Shown: in pieces, positions 53,086-61,727 of the stretch | How the letters are laid out: every line of letters starts with the position of its first letter | How positions within the stretch are numbered: the first letter of the stretch is position 1 | Origin: Fibrobacter succinogenes | Lineage (GTDB): Bacteria > Fibrobacterota > Fibrobacteria > Fibrobacterales > Fibrobacteraceae | Length of the DNA: 64,000 bases | Direction of reading: 5' to 3' | NCBI GenBank assembly: GCA_902800815.1 | Contig: CADCGB010000001.1 | Span: forward strand, 109,446-173,445 | Program-made: the position numbers and the translations under genes | Notes under the pieces: generated by a model | What the model was told of the DNA's origin: nothing | Databases searched by the model: none | What the model saw: the letters and a program-made list of their open reading frames with translations, nothing else

Positions 53086-55983
53086 ATGAAAATTAAGATA
53101 GGATTAATTGTTCTTGCGGCAATCTTTTTAAGCGCATGTGGCGAATCTACAACGGAACAGGTTGTAGAAGAGCGTGATGCAGTCGTCTCTACGGTGGCTG
53201 AACTCCCTGCGTGTAAAAAATCCAACGAAGGTGACCAGGTGATGGTCGAGGGGGAAAAGACTGTGCGCGTCTGTGTCGATGGCAAGTGGTATTCGACTGT
53301 TGGCAACGTGCAGTATGTTCAAGGGGATGCTTTCTTCTGTACTGCTGAAAAAACAGCAGACGGTACGGGGATGAAAATTTTGTGCAACGGAGATTCTGTA
53401 GGTGTGGTGTATAATGGCGTGAATGGTGCTGATGGTGAAAACGGCTCTGACGGGACTGATGGTGAACAAGGTGTTCAGGGACGGAAAGGTGATAATGGTT
53501 TGCCAGGGGCTCAGGGCCCTAAGGGCGATGATGGTGACAAGGGTGGCTTGGGCACAGCGGGCAAGAATGGAACGGGATGCTCCATAGAAAGGCTCAATGA
53601 ATATTCAGTTCGTGTTAAATGCGGTTTGGATTCAACGATCCTTTACATTGAAGATGTTGCCGATACTTCGGGGAATATTGAACCCGTCATTTTGGATTCC
53701 GAAATGGTGGCGGTGTCCTTGGATGACATATCGGGATTCTCCCAAAAGGGGCCTTTCCTTTCTGGGTCCAAGGTGCGTGCCTACGAAATATCGGATGGGC
53801 ACACCCTAAAACAGACGGGTAATGTTTTTAACGGGAAAATTGCAAATGATAGGGGCGAATTTAAAATTAATGCGCGTACTCTGGTGAGTCAGTATCTGGT
53901 TCTTGAGGCAAATGGCTTTTACAGGAACGAAGTTACCGGTAAGAATTCGGATGCCGAACTCACGTTATATGCGATTACGGATGTGAGTGAGAGAAATGCC
54001 GCAAATGTGAACTTGCTTACGCACTTGGAATACGAACGAGTGCAATACCTTGTAATCCATGATAAGAAGAGGGTCTATGCGGCAAAGAAGCAGGCGCAAG
54101 CAGAAGTGTTTAATATCCTTCATATCATTGCGAAAGATTTTGCAAATTCCGAGGATTTGAACATTGCTGGGAATAGCGACGGCGATGGTGCCTTGTTAGC
54201 GTTTTCGACTCTATTGCAGGGTGACCGCAGTGTAGCGGACCTCTCAGAACTTTTAACGAAAATTGCCGCCGATATGGAGAAAGATGGAACATGGGATGAT
54301 GCCACAACGAAAATCCTGATTGCCGATTGGGCTGCCGACGTGGATAGCGCAGGGCGGTTACCTGCGATTCACGATAATGTGCTTCATTGGGGACTTGCAG
54401 AATCAGTGCCGGAATTTGCAACGCATGTATTGCATTTTAGGGATGTTGAATATGGGCTTGGAGATTGTACAAGTGATAGCGTAGACATCGTAAAGTCTGT
54501 ATCTGCGGGCAAACGGAAAGGTACCAAGACTCGTTACATTTGCCGTGATGGTGTGTGGCGGATGGCGAGCGATTTGGAAAAGGATACTTATCAGTGGGTT
54601 CCGGGTGCCGATGGCGAAATTAAGGTGGGTTCAATTACGAATGAGCAAAATTACCTATACGATAGAGTAAATACCCAATGGCGTATGGCGACTCCGGTAG
54701 AAATGGAATTTGGGGCCTGTATCGAAAGTGTTGCGGAAGATGCAACCAAGAATATGGGCCGCTATAATGGGGTGTGGTACAAATGTGAAAATCGTTCTTG
54801 GGATTCTGTTTCTGTGCTTGTTGCGGATACGCGGGGCTGGACATCGGGAGAAGATGGTGAAGTGAGGGGCGGTAATTATACCGAAGCCAATTATGTGTAC
54901 GGTGAAATAGAAGGATCATGGCGCGAGGCGAATAAAAATGACTATGCACTTGAACTAAACGGTTGTACGGCGAAACGCGCCGGTGAAATGGAACGTAGCC
55001 CTGTTGATAATAGGTATTACCGTTGTCAAGAGCGTGAATGGACTTTGATAACTGACAAGACCCTTTACAATACGGTGGGGTGCGATTGTGACGAAGACGG
55101 AAAAATGATGCTGGGCGCAGTCAACACGAAATCGTATTTTGTGTGTGATGCAGGAGAATGGCGTGAGGCGACGACTGATGAAGAATTTGTAGGCGGAGCC
55201 TGTACGGTGGCGAAGGCGGGAACGTTCTACAAGGATTCTACGTATATTTGCGAGAATGGGCTAATCCGCCAAACAACAATCTATGATCTCCCTGTAAGGG
55301 ATTGGACTAACCCGGCATTGGCTTATGATACCTTGATAGACGACCGTGATGGGCGAGCCTATAGAACAATAAGGATTCTTGCCAAAAAGGAATCCGGGGA
55401 TGAAGAATCAGAGGAGTTTGTCGTAATGGCGGAAAACTTGAACTACGTTGACAATAGCCAGAATATGGAAGGTAACAACTGGTGCTATAACAACGATTCT
55501 GTCAACTGCTTAAAGGGCGGCCGCTATTACACTTGGACCGCGGCTATGAATCTAGACCCAAAATGGCAAGAAACCTATGCGCCAGAGGGTGCCATAAAAA
55601 CTCCGCATCAGGGGATTTGCCCTAATGGCTGGCATATTCCGACTACGGAAGAATGGACAATGCTTATGAATGCGTGGTCTGACAATGTGTATGCGCTTAT
55701 GGCAATTGGGGTTCCCGGATGGGAAGATGCGCCCGCCTGGAAGAACGCAACCAATGCTGGCGGTTTTTCCGTAATTCCGACAGGATCGTTTTATCAGAGT
55801 TTAGATGATTATGTAAATGAGTATGAAACCCATGCGCTTTATTGGAGCGCATCTGAAGCTGAATATGCTTATTACGCAGGAATCTCTGCGCAATTTGCTG
55901 CTATTTGGGGCTCTTATGGCTTTGATGTTCGGGAGGACGGGCTTAAAAGCCATGGACGCTCTGTCCGCTGCTTCAAGGATTGA
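53086..55983 (+). CDS. FISUMP lipoprotein with collagen-like stretch, tandem paralogue 6 of 6
   Basis: GAGG precedes the ATG; lipobox L-S-A-C. I-L-C-N-G-D-S-V-G-V runs into 18 Gly-X-Y triplets (53416-53577), then the QKGPF module (F-S-Q-K-G-P-F-L-S-G-S), W-R-x-A-T repeats and a FISUMP domain (D-D-R-D-G-R-A-Y, V-M-A-E-N-L-N-Y, C-P-N-G-W-H-I-P, V-R-C-F-K). The cysteine repeats match paralogues 4 and 5 most closely, which suggests recent duplication. It closes the run of six; the KYGV lipoprotein begins 57 bases on. Confidence 0.87.
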   Translation: MKIKIGLIVLAAIFLSACGESTTEQVVEERDAVVSTVAELPACKKSNEGDQVMVEGEKTVRVCVDGKWYSTVGNVQYVQGDAFFCTAEKTADGTGMKILCNGDSVGVVYNGVNGADGENGSDGTDGEQGVQGRKGDNGLPGAQGPKGDDGDKGGLGTAGKNGTGCSIERLNEYSVRVKCGLDSTILYIEDVADTSGNIEPVILDSEMVAVSLDDISGFSQKGPFLSGSKVRAYEISDGHTLKQTGNVFNGKIANDRGEFKINARTLVSQYLVLEANGFYRNEVTGKNSDAELTLYAITDVSERNAANVNLLTHLEYERVQYLVIHDKKRVYAAKKQAQAEVFNILHIIAKDFANSEDLNIAGNSDGDGALLAFSTLLQGDRSVADLSELLTKIAADMEKDGTWDDATTKILIADWAADVDSAGRLPAIHDNVLHWGLAESVPEFATHVLHFRDVEYGLGDCTSDSVDIVKSVSAGKRKGTKTRYICRDGVWRMASDLEKDTYQWVPGADGEIKVGSITNEQNYLYDRVNTQWRMATPVEMEFGACIESVAEDATKNMGRYNGVWYKCENRSWDSVSVLVADTRGWTSGEDGEVRGGNYTEANYVYGEIEGSWREANKNDYALELNGCTAKRAGEMERSPVDNRYYRCQEREWTLITDKTLYNTVGCDCDEDGKMMLGAVNTKSYFVCDAGEWREATTDEEFVGGACTVAKAGTFYKDSTYICENGLIRQTTIYDLPVRDWTNPALAYDTLIDDRDGRAYRTIRILAKKESGDEESEEFVVMAENLNYVDNSQNMEGNNWCYNNDSVNCLKGGRYYTWTAAMNLDPKWQETYAPEGAIKTPHQGICPNGWHIPTTEEWTMLMNAWSDNVYALMAIGVPGWEDAPAWKNATNAGGFSVIPTGSFYQSLDDYVNEYETHALYWSASEAEYAYYAGISAQFAAIWGSYGFDVREDGLKSHGRSVRCFKD
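53416..53577 (+). repeat. Collagen-like coding repeat, 18 Gly-X-Y triplets
   Basis: An unbroken Gly-X-Y run in tandem paralogue 6, in the same position as the other two. Confidence 0.85.
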
Positions 55984-56040
55984 CCTGTGACCCGCTTTTA
56001 TATATATTAATGGTATGCTTCTTTTAGGGAGGTGTTTCAG

Positions 56041-56760
56041 ATGCTCTACAAACATTGGAAAAAAGTCCTGCTTTCGCTGACCGCTTTCTTCTGGGCCAGT
56101 TGCGATACCACTTCCTCTGCCGATGATGGCAGCAGCACACCTCCGATTGATAATCCGGACCCGAGGTCCAGTTCCGCGACGGAAGGTACCGATGCCAGTT
56201 CTGCGTCCGAAACGCCGGAATCTAGTGCCGAAGCCGCCAGTTCCGCAGATGAGGCTCCGGCTTCGAGTTCTTCTGAAGCTGCGCCCGCATCTAGTGACAC
56301 CCCGAATGTCACAAGTTCTGATGCGCGGGTCTCCAGCAGTGAAACCATTGTTGCGCCGAAGTACGGCGTGCCGATGAGTTCCAGCATGATTGCCGCGAAG
56401 TACGGTGTCATCGCCCCCAGTTCCAGCAGCGAGTCAATTGCGCCCAAGTACGGCGTGATGTTCACTTGCGAACGGAAGGGCAAGAAGATTGCTTGCGACG
56501 ATGGCGTTACCTGCACGGAAGAGGAAACAGAAACTGCGCAGGTTCCGGAATGTAGTGGCGACCAGATTTGTGCCAAGTACGGAGTTGTCTACGTCAAGGA
56601 AACGACCTACAAGTGCGATGACGGCAGGGTCTACAACTACGCTGAATTCCAGTCCAAGTACAATATCCTGGATGGAGCCGTGGACCTGTACGGTTGCCCG
56701 AGCGATATCTGCGGGCCGGATACCACGATTGACGAAGCTAAGCCCCTGTATGGCATCTAA
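56041..56760 (+). CDS. Lipoprotein with repeated KYGV motifs, likely substrate of the adjacent radical SAM enzyme
   Basis: GGGAGG lies 9 bases before the ATG at 56041. The type II signal peptide ends W-A-S-C (C21). Residues 22-105 are a Ser/Ala/Glu-rich linker. Four K-Y-G-V motifs follow (107-110, 120-123, 136-139, 179-182), then looser copies K-Y-N-I (206-209) and L-Y-G-C (216-219), and L-Y-G-I as the last four residues. Eight cysteines lie between 143 and 224. The stop TAA overlaps the ATG of the radical SAM gene. As I recall, TIGRFAMs describe such pairs as an rSAM/lipoprotein system; that the K-Y-G motifs are what is modified is inference. Confidence 0.8.
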   Translation: MLYKHWKKVLLSLTAFFWASCDTTSSADDGSSTPPIDNPDPRSSSATEGTDASSASETPESSAEAASSADEAPASSSSEAAPASSDTPNVTSSDARVSSSETIVAPKYGVPMSSSMIAAKYGVIAPSSSSESIAPKYGVMFTCERKGKKIACDDGVTCTEEETETAQVPECSGDQICAKYGVVYVKETTYKCDDGRVYNYAEFQSKYNILDGAVDLYGCPSDICGPDTTIDEAKPLYGI

Positions 56761-57836
56761 TGCATCTCGGGCTTAAGAAAAAACTCGCGCTTGAGGCGTA
56801 CCGCCTCTATCGCCATAACGAGATCAAGGCGCACCCGCTGACGTATTTCTTTTGGGAATGTACGCTGCGTTGTAACCTGCATTGCCAGCACTGCGGGAGC
56901 GACTGCGTTGCCGACGCTATCCCGGATATGCCCCGCGAAGACTTCATGAAGGTGCTTGATGGCCTTGCACCGCATATCGACCCCAGGAACTTTGCGGTCG
57001 TGATTACTGGCGGTGAGCCGCTGATGCGCGCTGATCTCGAGGAGTGCGGTAAGGAAATCAAGGCCCGCGGCTACCCGTGGGGCATGGTCACGAACGGGCT
57101 TGCGCTTACGCCCGAACGCTATACCAACCTGATGAACGCAGGGCTCCGCTCGCTTACCATCAGCCTTGACGGGCTTGAAGAGAACCACAACCTTTTCCGC
57201 GGTAACGCCCATAGTTTCGAGCGTGCCGTGCGCGCTATCCACATGGCGGCAAGTGTCAAGGAACTCACCTTCGACGTGATGACCTGCGTGAACAAGAGGA
57301 ACCTCGCGGAACTCCCGCGCATCCATAACCTGCTCGTGAATCTCGGCGTTCGGCGCTGGAGGGTCTCGAACGTTTTCCCGAAGGGCCGCGCGAAGGATAA
57401 CCCGCTGTTCATGCTCACGAACGATGAGTTCCGCCAGGTGTTTGAGTTCATTCGCGAGGCCAAGAAGCAGGGCCAGATCAACGTGAACTACGACTGCGAA
57501 GGCTTCCTCGGGAGTTACGAGAAGGTCGTGCGCGACCAACCGTTCTTCTGCTGGGCGGGCGTGAACATTGCCTCCGTGCTTTGTGACGGGAGTATCTCGG
57601 CATGCCCGAGCCTGCGTGGCGACTACATACAAGGTAACATCTACAACGACGACCTTTGGGACGTGTGGCAGAACCGCTACCAGGTAATGCGCGACCGCCG
57701 CTGGGCCCGAATTGGCGAATGCAGGGACTGCAAGTACTGGCGCTACTGCGAAGGCTCCAGCCTGCATCTCCGTGATGAGAAGACCAAAGAGTTGGCTTAT
57801 TGTCATGTAAAGCGTCTTGAAGACGCCGGCGTGTAA
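56760..57836 (+). CDS. Radical SAM/SPASM maturase-like enzyme of the lipoprotein pair
   Basis: The 358-residue enzyme has the radical SAM cluster C38-x3-C42-x2-C45, with extra cysteines at 34 and 49, the G-G-E-P motif near residue 85 and S-L-D-G near 139. A C-terminal SPASM-type region carries C-W-A, C-D-G, C-P-S, C-R-D-C, Y-C-E and A-Y-C-H for auxiliary Fe-S clusters. Such enzymes often build crosslinks or other modifications in ribosomally made peptides. No recognition element domain is obvious. The start overlaps the lipoprotein stop by one base (TAATG), pointing to coupled translation. Placement makes the KYGV lipoprotein the probable substrate. Confidence 0.88.
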   Translation: MHLGLKKKLALEAYRLYRHNEIKAHPLTYFFWECTLRCNLHCQHCGSDCVADAIPDMPREDFMKVLDGLAPHIDPRNFAVVITGGEPLMRADLEECGKEIKARGYPWGMVTNGLALTPERYTNLMNAGLRSLTISLDGLEENHNLFRGNAHSFERAVRAIHMAASVKELTFDVMTCVNKRNLAELPRIHNLLVNLGVRRWRVSNVFPKGRAKDNPLFMLTNDEFRQVFEFIREAKKQGQINVNYDCEGFLGSYEKVVRDQPFFCWAGVNIASVLCDGSISACPSLRGDYIQGNIYNDDLWDVWQNRYQVMRDRRWARIGECRDCKYWRYCEGSSLHLRDEKTKELAYCHVKRLEDAGV

Positions 57837-57868
57837 CCCCCGCGCACCTGTAATCCCACATCTGCATT

Positions 57869-57895
57869 GTCATCCCCGCGTAGGCGAGAATCTCC
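57869..57895. repeat. Possible dispersed intergenic repeat unit
   Basis: A GTCATCCCCGCGTAGGCG-type unit in the 208-base gap after the radical SAM gene, comparable to the unit at 2459. Confidence 0.35.
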
Positions 57896-57946
57896 CTTTT
57901 TGTTCTATAAAACCTCCATTTTTGTTTTTTACTTTAACAAAAATCT

Positions 57947-57994
57947 TTTCAGCAAACGTAAAACCTTTAAAATTTGCTTAAAAGCGCCAAATTT
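57947..57994 (+). promoter_or_regulatory. Conserved upstream element of regulator-lipoprotein cassette 1
   Basis: Imperfect arms TTTCAGCAAA (57947) and TTTGCTTAAA (57973). The 27 bases from 57968 match 23 of 27 bases at 60800-60826 upstream of the second regulator. TATTTT at 58033 follows, six bases before the ATG. Confidence 0.55.
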
Positions 57995-58044
57995 GTTTTT
58001 TAGAAAATGTTGCATCGGGTGATTCGATTATCTATTTTATTGTC

Positions 58045-58911
58045 ATGATGAAATCAGTTGTCGAATATAAGGACTATCGCCAGTATATCCTGGACTACTA
58101 CAGCGAACGCAAGCGTAGTTCCGCATTTACTTGGCGTGAATTTGCGAGGCTGGCGGGGTTCGCCTCCGGATCGTACCTGAAGCTCGTATGCGACGGCAAG
58201 ACGCGTCTCTTGGAAGAAGGAGCAAGAAAGACGGCGCTTGCAATGGGGTTGCTGGGCTTCGAGTACGATTACTTTATATTGATGGTGCGTTACGAGAACG
58301 CGAAGACGGACGCTCAGAAGAAGAAATGCTTCGAGGAGATGCAGGCCCTGAGCGAGGCGCACCACGTAAAGATCCTGGGGAGCGACCTTTACACCTTCTA
58401 CGAGACGTGGAAGCATTCCGTGGTGCGTGAACTTGCCGTTGCCATGCCGGGTGCAAAGCCGCACGAGATTGCGAAGGCCTGCAGGCCCGTGATTTCTGCG
58501 GCGGACGTGAGTGCGAGTCTGAGTTTTCTCGTTAAGTCGGGGCTCCTCACGCGCGACATCAAGGGTAATTACCACCAGACGAACCGCTCGCTGACTACGG
58601 GCCGCATGAATGTGGTTGCCGTCGCGGTGCATTCGCTGCTTCGCCAGATGGGCGAATTCGCGCTCGAGGCCCTCGATACGCTTCCGATTTCGGAACGCCA
58701 CTTTAGCGGGATTACGATGGGCGTGACCGCCGAGACCTACGCGAAGGTCGTGGAGGAACTTGCGCAGTGCCGTAAGCGCATCGTGTCGATAGTCGCCGAC
58801 GAGCCGCATCCGGATAAGGTCTGCAGGCTCAACTTCCAGTTTTTCCCGCTGACGGAAAATTTGAATAATGGCAAGAATCGTGGCAAGTCCACATCGGGTA
58901 AAGGAGAATGA
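58045..58911 (+). CDS. TIGR02147/DUF4423-like putative transcriptional regulator, cassette 1
   Basis: The 288-residue protein opens with V-V-E-Y-K-D-Y-R-Q-Y-I-L-D-Y-Y, the hallmark of the TIGR02147 family, first noted as a Fibrobacter paralogue set. An N-terminal helix-turn-helix-like region (F-A-R-L-A-G-F-A-S-G-S-Y-L-K-L-V) is followed by a helical DUF4423-type body with R-P-V-I-S-A-A-D-V and Y-H-Q-T-N-R-S-L-T-T-G. No signal peptide is present, so it should act in the cytoplasm. The downstream lipoprotein begins within a few bases. There is no Shine-Dalgarno sequence, and TATTTT lies 6 bases before the ATG. Confidence 0.82.
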   Translation: MMKSVVEYKDYRQYILDYYSERKRSSAFTWREFARLAGFASGSYLKLVCDGKTRLLEEGARKTALAMGLLGFEYDYFILMVRYENAKTDAQKKKCFEEMQALSEAHHVKILGSDLYTFYETWKHSVVRELAVAMPGAKPHEIAKACRPVISAADVSASLSFLVKSGLLTRDIKGNYHQTNRSLTTGRMNVVAVAVHSLLRQMGEFALEALDTLPISERHFSGITMGVTAETYAKVVEELAQCRKRIVSIVADEPHPDKVCRLNFQFFPLTENLNNGKNRGKSTSGKGE

Positions 58912-58913
58912 AC

Positions 58914-60668
58914 ATGTTTATGCGAAAGAATGTTTTTTTAAGTGTATCTGCCTTGGGGTTCGCGCTTTGCGCGTGCTCGACTCAAACGGCGGGCACGAGT
59001 GAAGAATCTGAGGGCATTATTGCGCTTGCAGACAAGAAAATTTCGGGCGCGGCGCAGAAGGGCCCGCTCGTAAAGGGCTCGGACGTCGTTCTCCGTGAAA
59101 CGACGGCAGAGGGGAACCTTGAGCCCACGGGCAGGGAATTCCATACGACGACTGTGAACGACAAGGGTGAATTCCAGTTTGGCGAGCTTGATCTGGAAAG
59201 CCAGTATGCGCTGCTTTCTGCCGAAGGTTACTATGCTCACGAATACGACGGTGAACGTTCGGAATGCCCCATGCGCCTTGATGCGGTCACTAACTTGAAT
59301 AACCGCAATACGGCGAACATCAACCTCTTGACACATTTCGAGTATAAGCGAGTCCTGAAACTGGTCAAGGACGGCAAGTCTTTCGCTGAAGCCAAGAAGC
59401 AGGCCTCCAGGGAAGTTCTCGGTGCGTTCGGGGTCGAACTGGAAGTCTCCTCTGCGGAGGATTTGAACATATTCAATACGTCTGAAGGGGACAGGACCCT
59501 GTTCAATATCAGTCTTCTTATCGATAATACCCCAGAATGGACTTATTGGGTTGATGATGAAAAAGAAGATTGCCCGAAATTGCAGAATTATATTGATGGC
59601 TTTGCAGAAGATTTTGCCGATGACGGGGAACTCGGTGATTCCATTATGCAGACTATCGCAGGCGAGGCCTATCTTGTTGCCGATATGTATTCGCGTATGG
59701 AGTATATCGATGAAGACGATATGAGGGATAAGGAAGATGCTGATCCGGGGTCGTATGATGATCTGGTTGTCATGAAAAAGGAATATGAGTTCAGCAAGTT
59801 TGTGCTCTTGCACCATTTGGAGATAGATGCCTGCACCGAGAACCGCTGGGGCGCATATGCGGCGTTTCACAAGCCCATAGAGGTCTATGATTACCAGGAG
59901 GGGGAACATCGCATCCTGGATTCTGGCTATGTCCTTTGTGATGGTTTTGCATGGAAAATAACGACGAAGGATCACATCGATTCACTCACGAAGATGTTTG
60001 ACCACGAAAATGGAACCATGACCGACCCGCGAGACGGGCGGCATTACAAGACGATAAGCTTTGAATACGAAGGAAAAAGGTATGAATGGATGGCAGAAAA
60101 CCTTATGTACAGTGTTGCTCCGGTGACACGTACGAAGGGAGGCAGGGTAGACCATAGCCAGCCGGGTGTCTATAGCTGGGCCGAAGCCATGCGCCTAAAT
60201 GAGGGCTACATGACGAGGTTTGTGCGCGAAGGCCTGATCGATTCGCTCCATCAGGGAATCTGCCCCGACGGCTGGCACGTGGCGAATAGCGAGGAGTGGA
60301 AAACCCTGCTAGATTTCGTGGACGGTAATCCCAACAACCTGCTCGACGAAAATTGGAGGACTGACAGGGAAACCGCCATTGCGAAGGGCCTGACGGGAGT
60401 GTTCTACAACAGGCTGGACTTCAATCTCGTTCCGCTAGATAAGCAATTCCTGGAAGCCTATTTCCATACCTATGCTCCCAAGATGTCCTTCCAGCCTACC
60501 AGTCCCAATGACGATGTATGGAACCGAGAGTTCTTTATGCGGGATGAGTATAATGACTATCCCTTGACGAAAACGGATTTCACGACCATCGAGATTTCAA
60601 TTAACTGGAATTACGTGTCCGACACGGAAGTTCAGCCTAGAGGCTTTGTACGCTGCGTAAGGAATTAG
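58914..60668 (+). CDS. FISUMP lipoprotein of cassette 1
   Basis: AAGGAG is 7 bases before the ATG at 58914; another ATG at 58908 overlaps the regulator stop but is too close to the ribosome site. The lipobox is A-L-C-A-C. The QKGPF module follows directly (A-A-Q-K-G-P-L-V-K-G-S, N-I-N-L-L-T-H-F-E-Y), then a Tyr/Asp/Glu-rich domain and one FISUMP domain (T-D-P-R-D-G-R-H-Y, W-M-A-E-N-L-M-Y, C-P-D-G-W-H-V, V-R-C-V-R). There is no collagen-like part. The regulator upstream is likely cotranscribed with it. Confidence 0.87.
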   Translation: MFMRKNVFLSVSALGFALCACSTQTAGTSEESEGIIALADKKISGAAQKGPLVKGSDVVLRETTAEGNLEPTGREFHTTTVNDKGEFQFGELDLESQYALLSAEGYYAHEYDGERSECPMRLDAVTNLNNRNTANINLLTHFEYKRVLKLVKDGKSFAEAKKQASREVLGAFGVELEVSSAEDLNIFNTSEGDRTLFNISLLIDNTPEWTYWVDDEKEDCPKLQNYIDGFAEDFADDGELGDSIMQTIAGEAYLVADMYSRMEYIDEDDMRDKEDADPGSYDDLVVMKKEYEFSKFVLLHHLEIDACTENRWGAYAAFHKPIEVYDYQEGEHRILDSGYVLCDGFAWKITTKDHIDSLTKMFDHENGTMTDPRDGRHYKTISFEYEGKRYEWMAENLMYSVAPVTRTKGGRVDHSQPGVYSWAEAMRLNEGYMTRFVREGLIDSLHQGICPDGWHVANSEEWKTLLDFVDGNPNNLLDENWRTDRETAIAKGLTGVFYNRLDFNLVPLDKQFLEAYFHTYAPKMSFQPTSPNDDVWNREFFMRDEYNDYPLTKTDFTTIEISINWNYVSDTEVQPRGFVRCVRN

Positions 60669-60694
60669 GAAATCTGTAAGGGGGAAAGAGGAAG

Positions 60695-60722
60695 GCCCCG
60701 CCAGGAATGGCGGGGCTTTTCT
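60695..60722 (+). terminator. Rho-independent terminator after cassette 1
   Basis: GCCCCGCCA-GGAA-TGGCGGGGC followed by TTTTCT. Confidence 0.88.
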
Positions 60723-60784
60723 GTATTCTGGGAGCATGTCCTCAGAACATAAAGCCATGTTCTAAAATGCTAAATTTTTCAAAA

Positions 60785-60826
60785 TTTAGCCAAAAGTGGT
60801 AAAATTTGGCTAAAATCGCCATATTT
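60785..60826 (+). promoter_or_regulatory. Conserved upstream element and inverted repeat of cassette 2
   Basis: Perfect 10-base arms TTTAGCCAAA (60785) and TTTGGCTAAA (60805), 10 bases apart. The right half (60800-60826) matches the element before cassette 1. TATATT at 60852 follows, 7 bases before the ATG. Confidence 0.6.
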
Positions 60827-60864
60827 ATGTCCTAAATGCACGAAAAGAGGGTATATTTGTACCT

Positions 60865-61713
60865 ATGAAGGAAATCGTTGAATATACGGATTACCGCAAG
60901 TATATCCTGGACTACTACGAAGAGCGCAAGCGTAGTTCCGTCTTTTCGTGGCAGAAGTTTGCCCAGGATGCCGGATTTTCGTCGGCGGTGTTTCTGAAAT
61001 ATGTTTGTGAGGGTAAAAAGAACCTGAGCGTCGGTTCCGCAGGTTCTGTCGCGAGCGCCATGGGGCTCGCCGGTTACGAACAGACTTACTTTGTACTGAT
61101 GGTCTCGTATGCGCATGCGAAAAGCGACAAGGCTAAGCGTGCCGCGTTCGAGGAACGCTGTGCGCTCGCGAAGGCGCACAAGATGCGCGTGCTGGGTAAC
61201 GACGAGTTTGACTATTTCAAGTCGTGGAAGAATCCGGTGCTGCGAGAACTTGCCCCGCACATGCCGGGCGCCAAGCCTCTCGAGATGGCGCGCGCCTGCA
61301 GCCCGTCGATTACCGCTGCCGAGGTGACCGAGACGCTGAACTTTTTGGTAAGGATGAAGCTCCTGAAGAAGGACAGGGACGGAAATTACCACCAGACGGA
61401 CAAGACGATTACGATGGGCAACATGGACGTGGTGCCCGTTGCGGCTCGCGAACTGCAGCGCCAGATGGGGGAATTCGCGATCAAGGCCATTGACCTGCCG
61501 CTTTCCGAACGCACCATGTCGGGGTTCGTGCTCGGCCTTACGGAACGCTCGTACGAACGCATCCGCAAGGAAATGGCGGATTTTTACCGCCGTGTTGTGG
61601 CGATTGCTACCGAAGACGACGAGACGGAGCGCGTTTACCGCATGAATATGCAACTGTTCCCGCTGAGCAAGCGGATCGAGACCAAGAAAGTTTTTAAAGT
61701 TAAAAAGAGGTAA
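60865..61713 (+). CDS. TIGR02147/DUF4423-like putative transcriptional regulator, cassette 2
   Basis: The 282-residue paralogue of the cassette 1 regulator opens with I-V-E-Y-T-D-Y-R-K-Y-I-L-D-Y-Y and shares V-L-R-E-L-A-P-H-M-P-G-A-K-P, C-S-P-S-I-T-A-A-E-V and Y-H-Q-T-D-K-T-I-T-M-G. The C-terminal half ends in a basic tail (K-V-K-K-R). No Shine-Dalgarno sequence is seen; TATATT at 60852-60857 is 7 bases before the ATG, so the transcript may be leaderless. The lipoprotein that follows starts 14 bases after its stop. Confidence 0.82.
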   Translation: MKEIVEYTDYRKYILDYYEERKRSSVFSWQKFAQDAGFSSAVFLKYVCEGKKNLSVGSAGSVASAMGLAGYEQTYFVLMVSYAHAKSDKAKRAAFEERCALAKAHKMRVLGNDEFDYFKSWKNPVLRELAPHMPGAKPLEMARACSPSITAAEVTETLNFLVRMKLLKKDRDGNYHQTDKTITMGNMDVVPVAARELQRQMGEFAIKAIDLPLSERTMSGFVLGLTERSYERIRKEMADFYRRVVAIATEDDETERVYRMNMQLFPLSKRIETKKVFKVKKR

Positions 61714-61727
61714 AGGAGATGAGGAAC

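Noticed and set aside
47481..53577. Phage tail-fibre origin for the Gly-X-Y proteins
   Set aside because: Lipoprotein signals, FISUMP heads and absence of any phage genes argue for surface lipoproteins.
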